The position numbers and the translations under genes were made by a program. A DNA stretch of 64,000 bases from NCBI RefSeq assembly GCF_020297485.1, contig NZ_JAIWZC010000001.1, positions 2,914,001-2,978,000 on the forward strand. Reading direction: 5' to 3'. The stretch's first letter is position 1. Each line of letters begins with the position of its first letter. Source of the stretch: Enterocloster clostridioformis (GTDB lineage: Bacteria; Bacillota; Clostridia; Lachnospirales; Lachnospiraceae). Shown piece by piece: positions 18,474-26,675 of the stretch. The notes below the pieces were generated by a model that worked only from the letters and a program-made list of their open reading frames with translations, had not been told where the DNA came from and ran no database searches.

Positions 18474-18628
18474 GCCACTGTGGAGAACTCCATGGGCGTT
18501 CCTCCTGCCTTGATAATTCCCTCCTTTACGCTCTCACACAGTTGTTTCAATACAAAATGTCCCGGCGTCGCATTGGTATAGCTGTTTGCAATAGCAATGA
18601 TGGGTTTGCCCTGCCCATACAAAAAACT
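18470..18628 (-). pseudogene. IlvD/Edd-family dehydratase, N-terminal fragment
   Basis: About 53 codons ([20 protein letters not shown], then [20 protein letters not shown]) match the N-terminal region of IlvD/Edd dehydratases. The first part of the gene is missing: the fragment begins right at the T-tract of the terminator at 18621-18664, so a deletion also removed the promoter and start. Confidence 0.78.
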
Positions 18629-18664
18629 GCCGATGCAGTTTCCTCTAAGATACTGCATCGGCAG
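18621..18664 (-). terminator. Terminator of the S8 peptidase gene
   Basis: A perfect 13-bp stem CTGCCGATGCAGT/ACTGCATCGGCAG with a 12-base loop, followed by T6 on the minus strand, 49 bp past the peptidase stop. Its end coincides with the start of the IlvD fragment. Confidence 0.9.
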
Positions 18665-18712
18665 GACTGACTTGTTCCTCTGTCTGCCGGGACTTCGGCA
18701 CTATTTATAATT

Positions 18713-19603
18713 CTACTCCAGCAGCCGTCCCACATCCAGCTTTCCCCACCCCTGCTGGTTATGCGGCAGGCCCAGGTCCAGGGCGCGTTCCCTGATACGA
18801 AGCTTCACATCCTTGTTGCTCATATCCGGGTACTTCTCCAGCAGCAGGGCTATGGCGCCCGACACTAGGGGCGTGGACATGCTGGTACCTGATTTTGAAA
18901 AATATTTGCCGGGCTCATTGCAGCAGCTGATGATGCATGAGCCCGGCGCTACCAAATCCGGCTTGCAGACACAAGCCAGTGTGGGACCTCTTCCGGAGTA
19001 ATCCACCATGCGGCTTCCCATGACATCCACTTCCTTGTGGTCGTCCGAGCAGCCCACTGTTATGACCTTGCGGCTGATACCGGGAGTTGTGATGGTCATC
19101 CGGCCCGGTCCATGATTTCCGGCTGCCACCACCACCACAAGGCCGTCATCCCAGGCCGCATTCACCCCCCGCACCAGAATTGAGTTCTCTGTCATGTCCC
19201 TGCGCGACAAGGACCCTACGGAGATGTTCACAATGCGGATATTGTATCTGTCCCTGTTCTCCCGGATCCATTTAAGTCCTGTCAGTACGTCCGTGGCATA
19301 GCCGTTTCCCTTCTGGTCCAGCACCTTCACTGATATCAGACTGCATCCCGGCGCCACTCCTCTGTATTTTCCGTCGGAGGAGATGCCGCTGCCCCCAATC
19401 ATTGCAGCTATATGGGTGCCATGGCCATTGTCGTCATAGGGCGATGTGCGGTGGTTTACAAAGTCAGCAAAGGCTGTCACTCTATCCTTAAAATCCTCAT
19501 GGAGGTAAATTCCGGTGTCAAGTACTGCCACACCCACTCCTCTACCCGTAATCCCCATGGAATATACTTCTTCACAATTAATGTCTTCTCTCGCCTGATT
19601 CAC
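18713..19603 (-). CDS. S8 family serine peptidase (intracellular subtilase)
   Basis: A 296-aa subtilisin-like protease with the triad Asp29 (VAVLDTGIY), His61 (DDNGHGTH) and Ser241 (SGTSMSTP), plus the oxyanion Asn163 (AAGNHG). There is no signal peptide or propeptide, so it should act inside the cell. The start is GTG with GGAG 11 bases upstream. It is a single gene with its own terminator. The substrate is unknown; a role in protein turnover or sporulation is only a guess. Confidence 0.88.
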   Translation of the reverse strand: MNQAREDINCEEVYSMGITGRGVGVAVLDTGIYLHEDFKDRVTAFADFVNHRTSPYDDNGHGTHIAAMIGGSGISSDGKYRGVAPGCSLISVKVLDQKGNGYATDVLTGLKWIRENRDRYNIRIVNISVGSLSRRDMTENSILVRGVNAAWDDGLVVVVAAGNHGPGRMTITTPGISRKVITVGCSDDHKEVDVMGSRMVDYSGRGPTLACVCKPDLVAPGSCIISCCNEPGKYFSKSGTSMSTPLVSGAIALLLEKYPDMSNKDVKLRIRERALDLGLPHNQQGWGKLDVGRLLE

Positions 19604-19690
19604 ATCACGATTTTCTCCTTTTTTATTAGGATATTCTATAATGAAGGAATCTGTGCCACGGCACCGTGTGCCGCGGTCAGGCAGGCAGAA

Positions 19691-19717
19691 CTGTCAGGCG
19701 GTTTATCCGCCTGACAG
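19691..19717 (-). terminator. Hairpin after adenine deaminase gene
   Basis: A perfect 11-bp stem CTGTCAGGCGG/CCGCCTGACAG with a 5-base loop lies 19 bp past the stop. The U-run is poor, so efficiency is uncertain. Confidence 0.6.
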
Positions 19718-19735
19718 AACCAGAAAAAATTCTCT

Positions 19736-21502
19736 TTAAAATGAAGGCGGAACCTGCTTCTGCCGATCCACGTCAATTACACCGTAGGTATTGATTCTCA
19801 GCTTCGGAATTACCGGAAGGCTTACAAATGCCAGTGTCATGAATGCATCTATATCGCTGCTGATTCCCAGCTCCCTCGTACACGACTTCAGAGCCTGCAG
19901 CCGCTCCTCCACCTCCTGCACGGATAAACGGCTCATAACTCCGCCAATGGGAAGGGCAAGCTCGCCTAATACCCGGCCCTCTGCCGCCACGGCCAGTCCG
20001 CCTCCATTCTTTCTCACCGCGTTGGCGGCCAATACCATATCCCAGTCATTGGTGCCCACCACAATCAGGTTATGGGAATCATGGGCAACGCTGGTGGCCA
20101 CAGCCCCCTTCTTAAGACCATATCCGCCTACAAAGCCCAGCCCTTTGTGCCCGGTGTGAAGATGGCGTTCAAACACAGCCGCTTTCACGATATCCTGTTC
20201 CAGGCTGACGCCGGGTGCCAGTCCCGGAGTATCCTGCCAGGGCACCAGACGCTCCTCTGTGAGAAGTTCATGGGGCTTGAACTGTATAACACGCTCCATG
20301 GTTCCCTTTTGCTCCAGCACCAGGTCCTCCAGGGTAATCTCATCCATGCGGAAGGAGTCAAATACGCTTGGGAACGCAGCTTCCAGGTCACTGGCCGTTT
20401 TTCCCGCAGAGCCCATATCCTTCCCGGCTCCCAGGCATACTCCCTCTCTTGCCGTCAGGACGCCGTTCTTGTATACAGCCGCCACCCGAAACTCCTTCAA
20501 ATCCTTAAGCACTGCCAAATCCGCCCTCAGCCCAGGCATGACAGCTCCCCTGTCCTTCAGCCCAAAATACTGCGCCGCATTAAAAGTCCCCATCTTAATG
20601 GCCCGTATGGGGTCCGCTCCCAGAGCCACTGCCCTGCGGATGATATAATCAATGTGCCCCATGGAAATCAGGTCGCCTGGATGCTTGTCATCTGTCACCA
20701 GCATACATCTCTCATAATAGGGGGCCTCAAACAGGGGCATAAGCGCTTCCAGGTTCCTGGCAGCCGTGCCCTCCCGTATCATAATCCACTGTCCCCTTCC
20801 AAGCTTTTCCAGAGCTTCCCCTGCATCCGAACACTCGTGGTCAGACCACACGCCGGAGCACACATAAGCATTCAGCTCATTCCCTCCCAGGAAAGGCGCG
20901 TGGCCGTCTATAACCTTGCCGCGGCTACCTGCCTCCTTAAGCTTCTCCATCAGATCCTCCCGGCCGGCAACCACTCCCACTGAATTCATCACCTCTGCCA
21001 GACCCAAAACCCTGGAATTCTCATAATACGGCTTTATATCCTCCGGCCCCAGCACGGCTCCGGACTCGTCCAGTCCAGTGGAGGGTACGCAGGAGGGCAT
21101 GACAAAAAATGTATCCAGGGACAGTCCCTCCGTGGCTTTTAACATGTAGTCCACACCCTGGCATCCTGCCACGTTGCCAATCTCATGGGGATCCGTGATC
21201 ACGGTTGTGGTGCCGTGGGGAAGGACAGCCTTTTCAAACTCCGGCGGCGACACCATGGAGCTTTCAATATGTATATGCCCGTCAATAAAGCCGGGACAGA
21301 TATACCTCCCCGTCATGTCCGCGTTGATAAGTCCGTCATATTCCCCTATGCCGGCTATGCAGCCGTCCTCAATGGCTATGTCCCCAACCTCTGTGCGCTC
21401 CGTAAATACATTGACGATTGTTCCCCCTTTTAATACAAGGGATGCCTTTCTCCTTCCGGCAGCAACGTCCATCATTTTTTTAAGATCATTGTATTGTCTC
21501 AC
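19736..21502 (-). CDS. ade: Adenine deaminase
   Basis: Converts adenine to hypoxanthine plus ammonia in purine salvage. At 588 aa it is of usual length. The amidohydrolase metal site appears in PGFIDGHIHIESSMVSP and the following TDPHEIGNV; the C-terminal half has GLGFVGGYGLKKGAVATSVA and HDSHNLIVVG, specific to this family. The start is GTG with GGAGG seven bases upstream. It is monocistronic, with its own promoter. No purine riboswitch can be seen in the short leader. Confidence 0.94.
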   Translation of the reverse strand: MRQYNDLKKMMDVAAGRRKASLVLKGGTIVNVFTERTEVGDIAIEDGCIAGIGEYDGLINADMTGRYICPGFIDGHIHIESSMVSPPEFEKAVLPHGTTTVITDPHEIGNVAGCQGVDYMLKATEGLSLDTFFVMPSCVPSTGLDESGAVLGPEDIKPYYENSRVLGLAEVMNSVGVVAGREDLMEKLKEAGSRGKVIDGHAPFLGGNELNAYVCSGVWSDHECSDAGEALEKLGRGQWIMIREGTAARNLEALMPLFEAPYYERCMLVTDDKHPGDLISMGHIDYIIRRAVALGADPIRAIKMGTFNAAQYFGLKDRGAVMPGLRADLAVLKDLKEFRVAAVYKNGVLTAREGVCLGAGKDMGSAGKTASDLEAAFPSVFDSFRMDEITLEDLVLEQKGTMERVIQFKPHELLTEERLVPWQDTPGLAPGVSLEQDIVKAAVFERHLHTGHKGLGFVGGYGLKKGAVATSVAHDSHNLIVVGTNDWDMVLAANAVRKNGGGLAVAAEGRVLGELALPIGGVMSRLSVQEVEERLQALKSCTRELGISSDIDAFMTLAFVSLPVIPKLRINTYGVIDVDRQKQVPPSF

Positions 21503-21551
21503 ACAAATACCTCCTTCTGTCTATTCTTTATCCCCCAATATATTTGATATC

Positions 21552-21580
21552 ATAATACTATAATCTATGTAAAAGTACAA
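21552..21580 (-). promoter_or_regulatory. Promoter of ade
   Basis: Minus-strand TTGTAC, 17-bp spacer, TATTAT, about 50 bp before the GTG start. Confidence 0.55.
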
Positions 21581-21674
21581 TATTCTGATATTATTAAATT
21601 TTTATGTAAATTATTACTACTTTTTCATTCATTTAGATATTCTGCAAAATTTTTACATTCTACCACTAAAACGC

Positions 21675-21702
21675 TTGTATTTCCGCTTTATCGTGCTATA
21701 AT
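21675..21702 (+). promoter_or_regulatory. Promoter of tRNA-Val
   Basis: TTGTAT, 16-bp spacer, TATAAT, eight bases before the first base of the mature tRNA. Confidence 0.65.
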
Positions 21703-21710
21703 AGTCTCAT

Positions 21711-21784
21711 GGAAGTATAGCTCAGCTGGGATGAGCGTTCGCCTCACACGCGAAAGGTCATGGGTTCGAGCCCCATTACTTCCA
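21711..21784 (+). tRNA. tRNA-Val (anticodon CAC)
   Basis: A 74-nt cloverleaf: acceptor GGAAGTA/TACTTCC with discriminator A, D-arm around AGCTCAGCTGGGATGAGC, anticodon stem TTCGC/GCGAA enclosing CTCACAC (anticodon CAC, reading GUG), and T-arm with GGTTCGAGCC. CCA is not encoded. T6 follows immediately as a probable terminator. It is a single tRNA gene. Confidence 0.93.
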
Positions 21785-21984
21785 TTTTTTATACCCATTT
21801 TCAGTTTACGATTCCATTTCATTTTTCTTTCATCCCCAGAAGCCTGTTTTTTCCAGTCTTCTGTTTTTTCCCCTGCTGCCTTATTTGTTCCCATGGCTTT
21901 GTCCGGGAGGTGGGAATTATTAATTTTAAGATTTTCTTAATAATCTATTCAAAGAACATTCAAACATTCCGGAGGATTGCATGC

Positions 21985-22097
21985 TATACTAAGTACATAA
22001 GAAATGCACGAATGTTTAACAACTATCCTTCAACCCTTTTTGAAAATCCGAAAATCCTAAAGAAAATTGCTCCGTACCACCTGGTACGGAGCTTTTT
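21985..22097 (+). ncRNA. Candidate small RNA with intrinsic terminator
   Basis: An extended -10 (TGCTATACT, 21982-21990) without a good -35 is followed, about 75 bases on, by a strong terminator: a perfect 10-bp stem GCTCCGTACC/GGTACGGAGC (22069-22092) and T5. The RNA would be about 100 nt, mostly unpaired 5' of the terminator, with C-rich stretches (TATCCTTCAACCC) that could pair with ribosome binding sites. Only an 18-codon frame without a ribosome binding site lies in it. The terminator could instead serve the hydrolase gene on the other strand. Confidence 0.4.
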
Positions 22098-22151
22098 CTA
22101 TGTAATGCATAAATTTTGACTTTCTTTACCACCGTCTCCTGTCTCCGGCTC

Positions 22152-22769
22152 TTATCTCCGGTTCAGTCCTGCCAGGACTTCCCTTAATTTCTCCACATTT
22201 CCATCATCAAAGCAATATCCGTCCATCCCGCAGCGGCGGGCGCCTTCTATGTTAAGCTCCAGGTCATCCACAAAAAAGCATTCTTCAGGCTTCAGATGGA
22301 ACCGCTCAAACAGATGGCCGTATATCTCCTTCTGGGGCTTCAGGCACAGGACATCGGCCGAGAACAGGATACCGTCAAAACAATCCACCGCGGGCAGCAC
22401 GTCCTTATAACAGCTCAAAAGGCGGACGGATGCATTGGAACACAGATAGATGCCATATCCCATGGACTTAAGCCACCTGACCACATCCTCCATTCCTTCC
22501 TTCTTATACATGTTGAACTCATGCCAGCGGTTAAAACACAGGGCTGCCAGACTGCGCTCCTCCTCTGTGTCCAGACGGGCCTGCATCTTTTTTAAGGCCA
22601 TATCCTCCGGCATAACTCCCATGTCCAGCAGAATCCACTCAGGCGATACGAATACGGAAGTGCTGACCTTTTTACGTGTTTCCGGGTCCTCTATGAAATG
22701 CCTGCATACTCCGTCCGCCGTGTAGTCCACCAGGACATTTCCCATATCAAAAACAATGTTCTTAATCAT
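22152..22769 (-). CDS. HAD-superfamily hydrolase
   Basis: A 205-aa phosphatase-like protein. The start MIKNIVFDMGNVLVDY follows AGGAGG by five bases. HAD motif I is FDMGNV: the nucleophile Asp is kept but the usual second Asp (DxD) is Asn, as in the YihX/epoxide-hydrolase-like subgroup. Motif II is SNAS, motif III the Lys of LKPQKEIYGHLFERF, and motif IV FVDDLELNIEGA. It acts in the cytosol on a small phosphorylated substrate that cannot be named. Confidence 0.85.
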   Translation of the reverse strand: MIKNIVFDMGNVLVDYTADGVCRHFIEDPETRKKVSTSVFVSPEWILLDMGVMPEDMALKKMQARLDTEEERSLAALCFNRWHEFNMYKKEGMEDVVRWLKSMGYGIYLCSNASVRLLSCYKDVLPAVDCFDGILFSADVLCLKPQKEIYGHLFERFHLKPEECFFVDDLELNIEGARRCGMDGYCFDDGNVEKLREVLAGLNRR

Positions 22770-22836
22770 CCTATCCTCCTGCTCTCTTTTATATATATTA
22801 TGGCTTTGGAACCTCTGAAGGGAACATTCTACCATA

Positions 22837-22866
22837 TTCAAAAACCCGGGACAAGGCCCCGGGTTT
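22837..22866 (-). terminator. Terminator of the scfA-scfB-tgt-yajC transcript
   Basis: A 9-bp stem AAACCCGGG/CCCGGGTTT followed on the minus strand by T5, nine bases past the yajC stop. Confidence 0.85.
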
Positions 22867-22874
22867 CATGTCTC

Positions 22875-23153
22875 TTAGGCTTCCGGTTTTTCAACCTGGA
22901 TAATGGCAGCCTTCTGCATAGGAATACGGCAGTTTTTATTGTTACCGAATTCCACAATGACTGTATCATCTGTCATGTCGATGATAACGCCATAGAATCC
23001 GCTGCTGGTGAGAATGGTATCACCGACTGCAACGCTTTCCAGCAATTCCTTTTGTCTTTGCTTCTCCTTCTTCTGAGGACGGATTGCCATGAAATATAAC
23101 ATACCTCCCAGAAGAACAATATAGAGAATCCAGAACATCGGACCACTTGTCAT
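22875..23153 (-). CDS. yajC: Preprotein translocase accessory subunit YajC
   Basis: A 92-aa single-pass membrane protein of the SecDF-YajC complex. The start at MTSGPMFWILYIVLL has AGGAGG eight bases upstream; an earlier GTG would overlap that site. One membrane helix (residues about 5-23) is followed by the conserved AIRPQKKEKQRQKELLESV and the beta domain VGDTILTSSGFYGVI. It follows tgt by 47 bp, a common linkage. Confidence 0.94.
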   Translation of the reverse strand: MTSGPMFWILYIVLLGGMLYFMAIRPQKKEKQRQKELLESVAVGDTILTSSGFYGVIIDMTDDTVIVEFGNNKNCRIPMQKAAIIQVEKPEA

Positions 23154-23200
23154 TCCATCTTCCTCCTTCACACCTACCGCCGCCTCGCCGCAGTAGTTTC

Positions 23201-24361
23201 TTATTCATCAGACGCCGTACCGGTGGCACGGCTGGAACCTTCCATACCGGCAAGCTTGGCCGCTTTATACTCAGCATAGCGGTGTTCCTCGATGGCGTCG
23301 CGAATCTCTTTCATCATTGTATTATAAAAATACAAATTATGCAAGGTACATAATCTCATTCCAAGCATTTCTTTTGCCTTCAGCAGATGACGGATATAGG
23401 CCCTGCTGTATGAACGGCAGGCAGGACAGCCGCATCCCTCTTCTATGGGGCGGGAATCCAGCTCGTATTTCTGGTTAAACAGATTCAGCTTACCCTGGTT
23501 GGTGTACACGTGACCGTGACGTCCGTTCCTGGATGGATATACACAGTCAAAGAAGTCCACGCCCCGGTCCACTGCTTCCAGGATATTAGCCGGGGTGCCC
23601 ACACCCATCAGATAGACCGGCTTGTCCTCCGGCAGACAGGGCACTGTCACGTCCAGGATATGGTACATCTCCTCGTGGCTCTCTCCCACTGCCAGTCCGC
23701 CCACCGCATAGCCGTCTAAGTCCATTTCCCGTATGGTCCTTGCATGTTCCATACGTATCTCCTCCACCACGCCGCCCTGGTTGATGCCGAACAACAGCTG
23801 CTCCCGGTTCACCGTGTCCGGCAGGGAGTTAAGGCGCTCCATCTCGGTTTTGCAGCGCGCCAGCCAGCGGGTGGTGCGCTCCACTGAATGCCGGATGTAG
23901 TCGTCGCTTGCATGGCTGGGAGGGCATTCGTCAAACGCCATGGCAATGGTGGAACCCAGATTGGACTGAATCCGCATGCTCTCCTCAGGCCCCATGAATA
24001 TCTTGTGGCCGTCGATATGGGAGTTAAAGTAAACCCCTTCTTCCTTAATCTTGCGCAGGCCTGCCAGGGAAAACACCTGGAACCCGCCGGAATCCGTAAG
24101 GATGGGGCGGTCCCAGTTCATGAACCTGTGAAGCCCGCCAAATTCCTTTATGAGCTTGTCGCCGGTGCGCACATGGAGATGGTAGGTATTGGACAGCTCC
24201 ACCTGGGTGCCGATTTCCCGGAGGTCATCCGTTGAAACAGCTCCCTTGATGGCGCCCACCGTTCCCACATTCATGAACACAGGCGTCTCCACTGTGCCGT
24301 GTACTGTTTCCATGCGGGCGCGCTTGGCCCGCCCGTCCTTTGTTATGACTTGATATTTCAT
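23201..24361 (-). CDS. tgt: Queuine tRNA-ribosyltransferase (TGT)
   Basis: Exchanges guanine 34 of tRNAs with GUN anticodons for a queuine precursor. The 386-aa length is usual. The catalytic Asp and substrate loop are in LTDSGGFQVFSLAGL; GINQGGVVEEIR and YLMGVGTP are also present. Zinc ligands are in CGCPACRSYSRAYIRHL with His further on. It follows scfB by 13 bp. Confidence 0.96.
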   Translation of the reverse strand: MKYQVITKDGRAKRARMETVHGTVETPVFMNVGTVGAIKGAVSTDDLREIGTQVELSNTYHLHVRTGDKLIKEFGGLHRFMNWDRPILTDSGGFQVFSLAGLRKIKEEGVYFNSHIDGHKIFMGPEESMRIQSNLGSTIAMAFDECPPSHASDDYIRHSVERTTRWLARCKTEMERLNSLPDTVNREQLLFGINQGGVVEEIRMEHARTIREMDLDGYAVGGLAVGESHEEMYHILDVTVPCLPEDKPVYLMGVGTPANILEAVDRGVDFFDCVYPSRNGRHGHVYTNQGKLNLFNQKYELDSRPIEEGCGCPACRSYSRAYIRHLLKAKEMLGMRLCTLHNLYFYNTMMKEIRDAIEEHRYAEYKAAKLAGMEGSSRATGTASDE

Positions 24362-24374
24362 ATAATAGCCTCAA

Positions 24375-25775
24375 TTACTCCTCATCGTCTGCCAGGGCAG
24401 CTTTAATCATGATGGCGCACTCAATCCGCTTCTTCTGCATCTCACAGCCAATGTCATACGCCCCGTTGATGGAACCGCTGAAATTATACGCATTGGCAGC
24501 ACAGCCGCCGCTGCAGTAGAACCTGGCAAAGCAGTCCTTACACTTAGGCTTGGCGTATACGTTGCAGGTCTTGAACTCGTCCCTGATGTCCGTATTCACA
24601 ACGCCTGTGTCCACATTGCCCAGAAGGAATTTCTCATTGCCCACAAACTGATGGCAGGGATAGAGGTCACCCCACGGGGTCACTGCCAGATACTCGGTGC
24701 CGGAACCGCAGCCTGCCATGCGCTTGGCCACACATGGTCCTGCCTTTAAGTCCAGCATAAAATGGAAGAAGTTGAATCCCCTTCCCTTCTTTTTCCGCTT
24801 GATATACTCTAATGCCAGGCGGTCGTATTCTTTTAAGATGACCGGGATGTCCTCCTCTCTGATGGCGTAATCCTCTGACGGGTCAGCCACCACCGGCTCC
24901 ATGGACATCTGCTCAAATCCCAGGTCCGCATAGTGAAGCACGTCATCCGCAAAGTCCAGATTGTTCCTGGTAAATGTACCGCGGACATAATAGTTCATCT
25001 GCTTCCTGCTGTCCGCAAGCTTCCGGAACTTGGGGACAATCAGGTCATAGCTGCCGCTGCCGTTACGGAAGGGGCGCATCTTATCGTTGACATCCTTTCG
25101 TCCGTCCAGGCTCAGCACCACATTGCTCATCTCGCGGTTGCAGAATTCCATCACCTCGTCATTTAACAGAACTCCGTTTGTGGTCAGGGTGAAACGGAAT
25201 TTCTTGTGGCGGGCTTCCTCCTGGGAACGGCCGTATTTCACCAGCCGCTTTACCACATCCCAGTTCATCAGGGGCTCACCGCCAAAGAAATCCACCTCCA
25301 GGTGTTCCCGGTTGCCGGAATTGGCAATGAGGAAGTCCAGCGCCTTCTTTCCCACCTCGTAGCTCATGAGGGCGCGGCGGCCATGGTACTCGCCTTCCTC
25401 TGCAAAGCAGTAACGGCAGGCCAGATTGCAGTCATGGGCAATGTGCAGGCACAGCGCCTTCACAACCGTCTTCCTCTTTTTAAAGTCTACCACAAAATCC
25501 CTGTAAATATCCTTGGTAAGAAGCTGCTCCGCATCAATCAGCTGTCCGATTTCCTCCAGAGCCTCCTCTATATCTTCCTGGCTGTATCTGTCCTTCAGAC
25601 AGACCCTTACCTCCTCCTCCACTTCTGAAGGCAGGGCAGCCGGCGCTTCCATCTCCGGAATCCGCTGTGAAACCAGCTGCACGGCATCGTAGACAACCGG
25701 GTCCACCACATGGACGGATCCGCTGTTGACATCCAGGACAATATGATAACCATTATTTATATACTGATGAATCAC
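24375..25775 (-). CDS. scfB: Radical SAM maturase of the SCIFF peptide
   Basis: Forms thioether bridges in the ScfA peptide encoded next to it. The GTG start gives VIHQYINNGYHIVLDVNSGS, the expected N-terminus (466 aa); an upstream ATG would add 13 residues. The radical SAM cluster motif is CNLACRYCFAEEGEYHG. The C-terminal SPASM cysteines are CHQFVG, CKDCFARFYCSGGC and a late Cys. The N-terminal 90 residues should be the peptide-recognition (RRE) domain. The cluster scfA-scfB with tgt and yajC is characteristic of Clostridia. Confidence 0.95.
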   Translation of the reverse strand: MIHQYINNGYHIVLDVNSGSVHVVDPVVYDAVQLVSQRIPEMEAPAALPSEVEEEVRVCLKDRYSQEDIEEALEEIGQLIDAEQLLTKDIYRDFVVDFKKRKTVVKALCLHIAHDCNLACRYCFAEEGEYHGRRALMSYEVGKKALDFLIANSGNREHLEVDFFGGEPLMNWDVVKRLVKYGRSQEEARHKKFRFTLTTNGVLLNDEVMEFCNREMSNVVLSLDGRKDVNDKMRPFRNGSGSYDLIVPKFRKLADSRKQMNYYVRGTFTRNNLDFADDVLHYADLGFEQMSMEPVVADPSEDYAIREEDIPVILKEYDRLALEYIKRKKKGRGFNFFHFMLDLKAGPCVAKRMAGCGSGTEYLAVTPWGDLYPCHQFVGNEKFLLGNVDTGVVNTDIRDEFKTCNVYAKPKCKDCFARFYCSGGCAANAYNFSGSINGAYDIGCEMQKKRIECAIMIKAALADDEE

Positions 25776-25829
25776 GAATCTACTCTCTCTCTTTCTAAGG
25801 ACCAGGGGCCCCAAATCCTGTGCATGGTA

Positions 25830-25862
25830 AAGCCCCTATAATCCCATCGACCATAGGGGCTT
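25830..25862 (-). terminator. Attenuator-like hairpin between scfA and scfB
   Basis: A perfect 10-bp stem AAGCCCCTAT/ATAGGGGCTT with a 13-base loop and a short T-run (TTTACC) on the minus strand. It lies in the 125-bp scfA-scfB spacer and would let much more precursor than maturase be made. Confidence 0.65.
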
Positions 25863-25900
25863 ACAACCAATTTCCTGTATGTATCTCTTCTGACCGGCGA

Positions 25901-26047
25901 TTAGCGGTTAGCGTTCTCGCAGCTCTGGTTTCCTACTGTACAGGATGTCTTGCAGGCTGACTGGCAGGAAGTCTGGCACTCGCCGCATCCGCCCTTCTTC
26001 ATTGTGTCCTTTAAGGTATTGGTATTCAATGTCTTAACGTGCTTCAT
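25901..26047 (-). CDS. scfA: SCIFF six-cysteine ribosomal peptide precursor
   Basis: A 48-aa gene. The N-terminal leader MKHVKTLNTNTLKDTMKK is followed by a core with six cysteines (CGECQTSC, SACKTSC, QSCENANR), the defining pattern of SCIFF (six Cys in forty-five). AGGAGG lies nine bases before the ATG. The mature thioether peptide's biological role is, as far as I know, unsettled. It is the first gene of the scfA-scfB-tgt-yajC set. Confidence 0.95.
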   Translation of the reverse strand: MKHVKTLNTNTLKDTMKKGGCGECQTSCQSACKTSCTVGNQSCENANR

Positions 26048-26106
26048 ACTACGGCACCTCCTATTCATTTAATATTATTATTTGTTTGAACATATAATTC
26101 TTTGAA

Positions 26107-26135
26107 ATTATAACACAGGTTAAAGTCCCTTGCAA
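26107..26135 (-). promoter_or_regulatory. Promoter of scfA
   Basis: Minus-strand TTGCAA, 17-bp spacer, TATAAT, about 60 bp upstream of scfA. Confidence 0.7.
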
Positions 26136-26217
26136 CGGTATTTTCAAAGGTTTGTCATATTAAAGGCTCCTCCGGGAATATACTGCAACATAGATTCTTT
26201 CAAAAGGAGAACAATAT

Positions 26218-26577
26218 ATGGAAAATGGTATTGTGAAGCCCATGCTCCGCTCCCTGCTCATCTCCTATGTGCTGTCAGGAATCCTTCTGGCTGCCCTGGC
26301 CTTTGCCCTCTATAAACTGCGCCTGAAAGAGGGACAGGTGAACCTGATGGTGTATGCCGTGTATCTGCTGACCTGCTTATCCGGCGGTTTCCTGGCAGGC
26401 AAACGCATCCGGCAGCGCCGGTTCTTCTGGGGGCTTCTGTCAGGGCTTCTGTACTTCCTGGTACTTTTTGCAGTGTCCTGGGCCATGAATATGGGGTCGG
26501 CCATTGATATGGAACGCTCCGTCACTGTCATGGGCATATGCGCACTGGGAGGAACCATAGGGGGGATGCTCAGTTAA
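26218..26577 (+). CDS. TIGR04086-type four-helix membrane protein
   Basis: A 119-aa protein with four predicted membrane helices (residues about 9-29, 42-58, 68-88 and 100-118) and glycine-rich turns (LSGGFLAGKRIRQRRFFWG, GALGG-like GICALGGTIGG). This looks like the family usually found next to scfA/scfB, tgt and yajC in Clostridia, and it is divergent from scfA here. An AAGGAG site precedes the ATG. No function is known; position suggests a link with SCIFF or protein export. Confidence 0.75.
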   Translation: MENGIVKPMLRSLLISYVLSGILLAALAFALYKLRLKEGQVNLMVYAVYLLTCLSGGFLAGKRIRQRRFFWGLLSGLLYFLVLFAVSWAMNMGSAIDMERSVTVMGICALGGTIGGMLS

Positions 26578-26584
26578 TGATCAT

Positions 26585-26637
26585 AAGAGAGAATGCCTGC
26601 TTCCTTTCATGGCCATGGAATCCGGTCATTCTCTCTT
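26585..26637. terminator. Bidirectional hairpin between convergent genes
   Basis: An 11-bp perfect stem AAGAGAGAATG/CATTCTCTCTT with a 31-base loop lies seven bases after the stop at 26577 and 39 bp from the end of the convergent lspA-like gene. Confidence 0.6.
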
Positions 26638-26675
26638 CTCTTCCATCACGCGGCCCTCCCCAGGGCCTTATTTTC

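Noticed and set aside
20072..20983. A 303-codon plus-strand frame
   Set aside because: Antisense shadow of adenine deaminase with no homology-like motifs.
21503..21560. Purine riboswitch before ade
   Set aside because: The leader is only about 45 bases, too short for the aptamer, and lacks its conserved loops.
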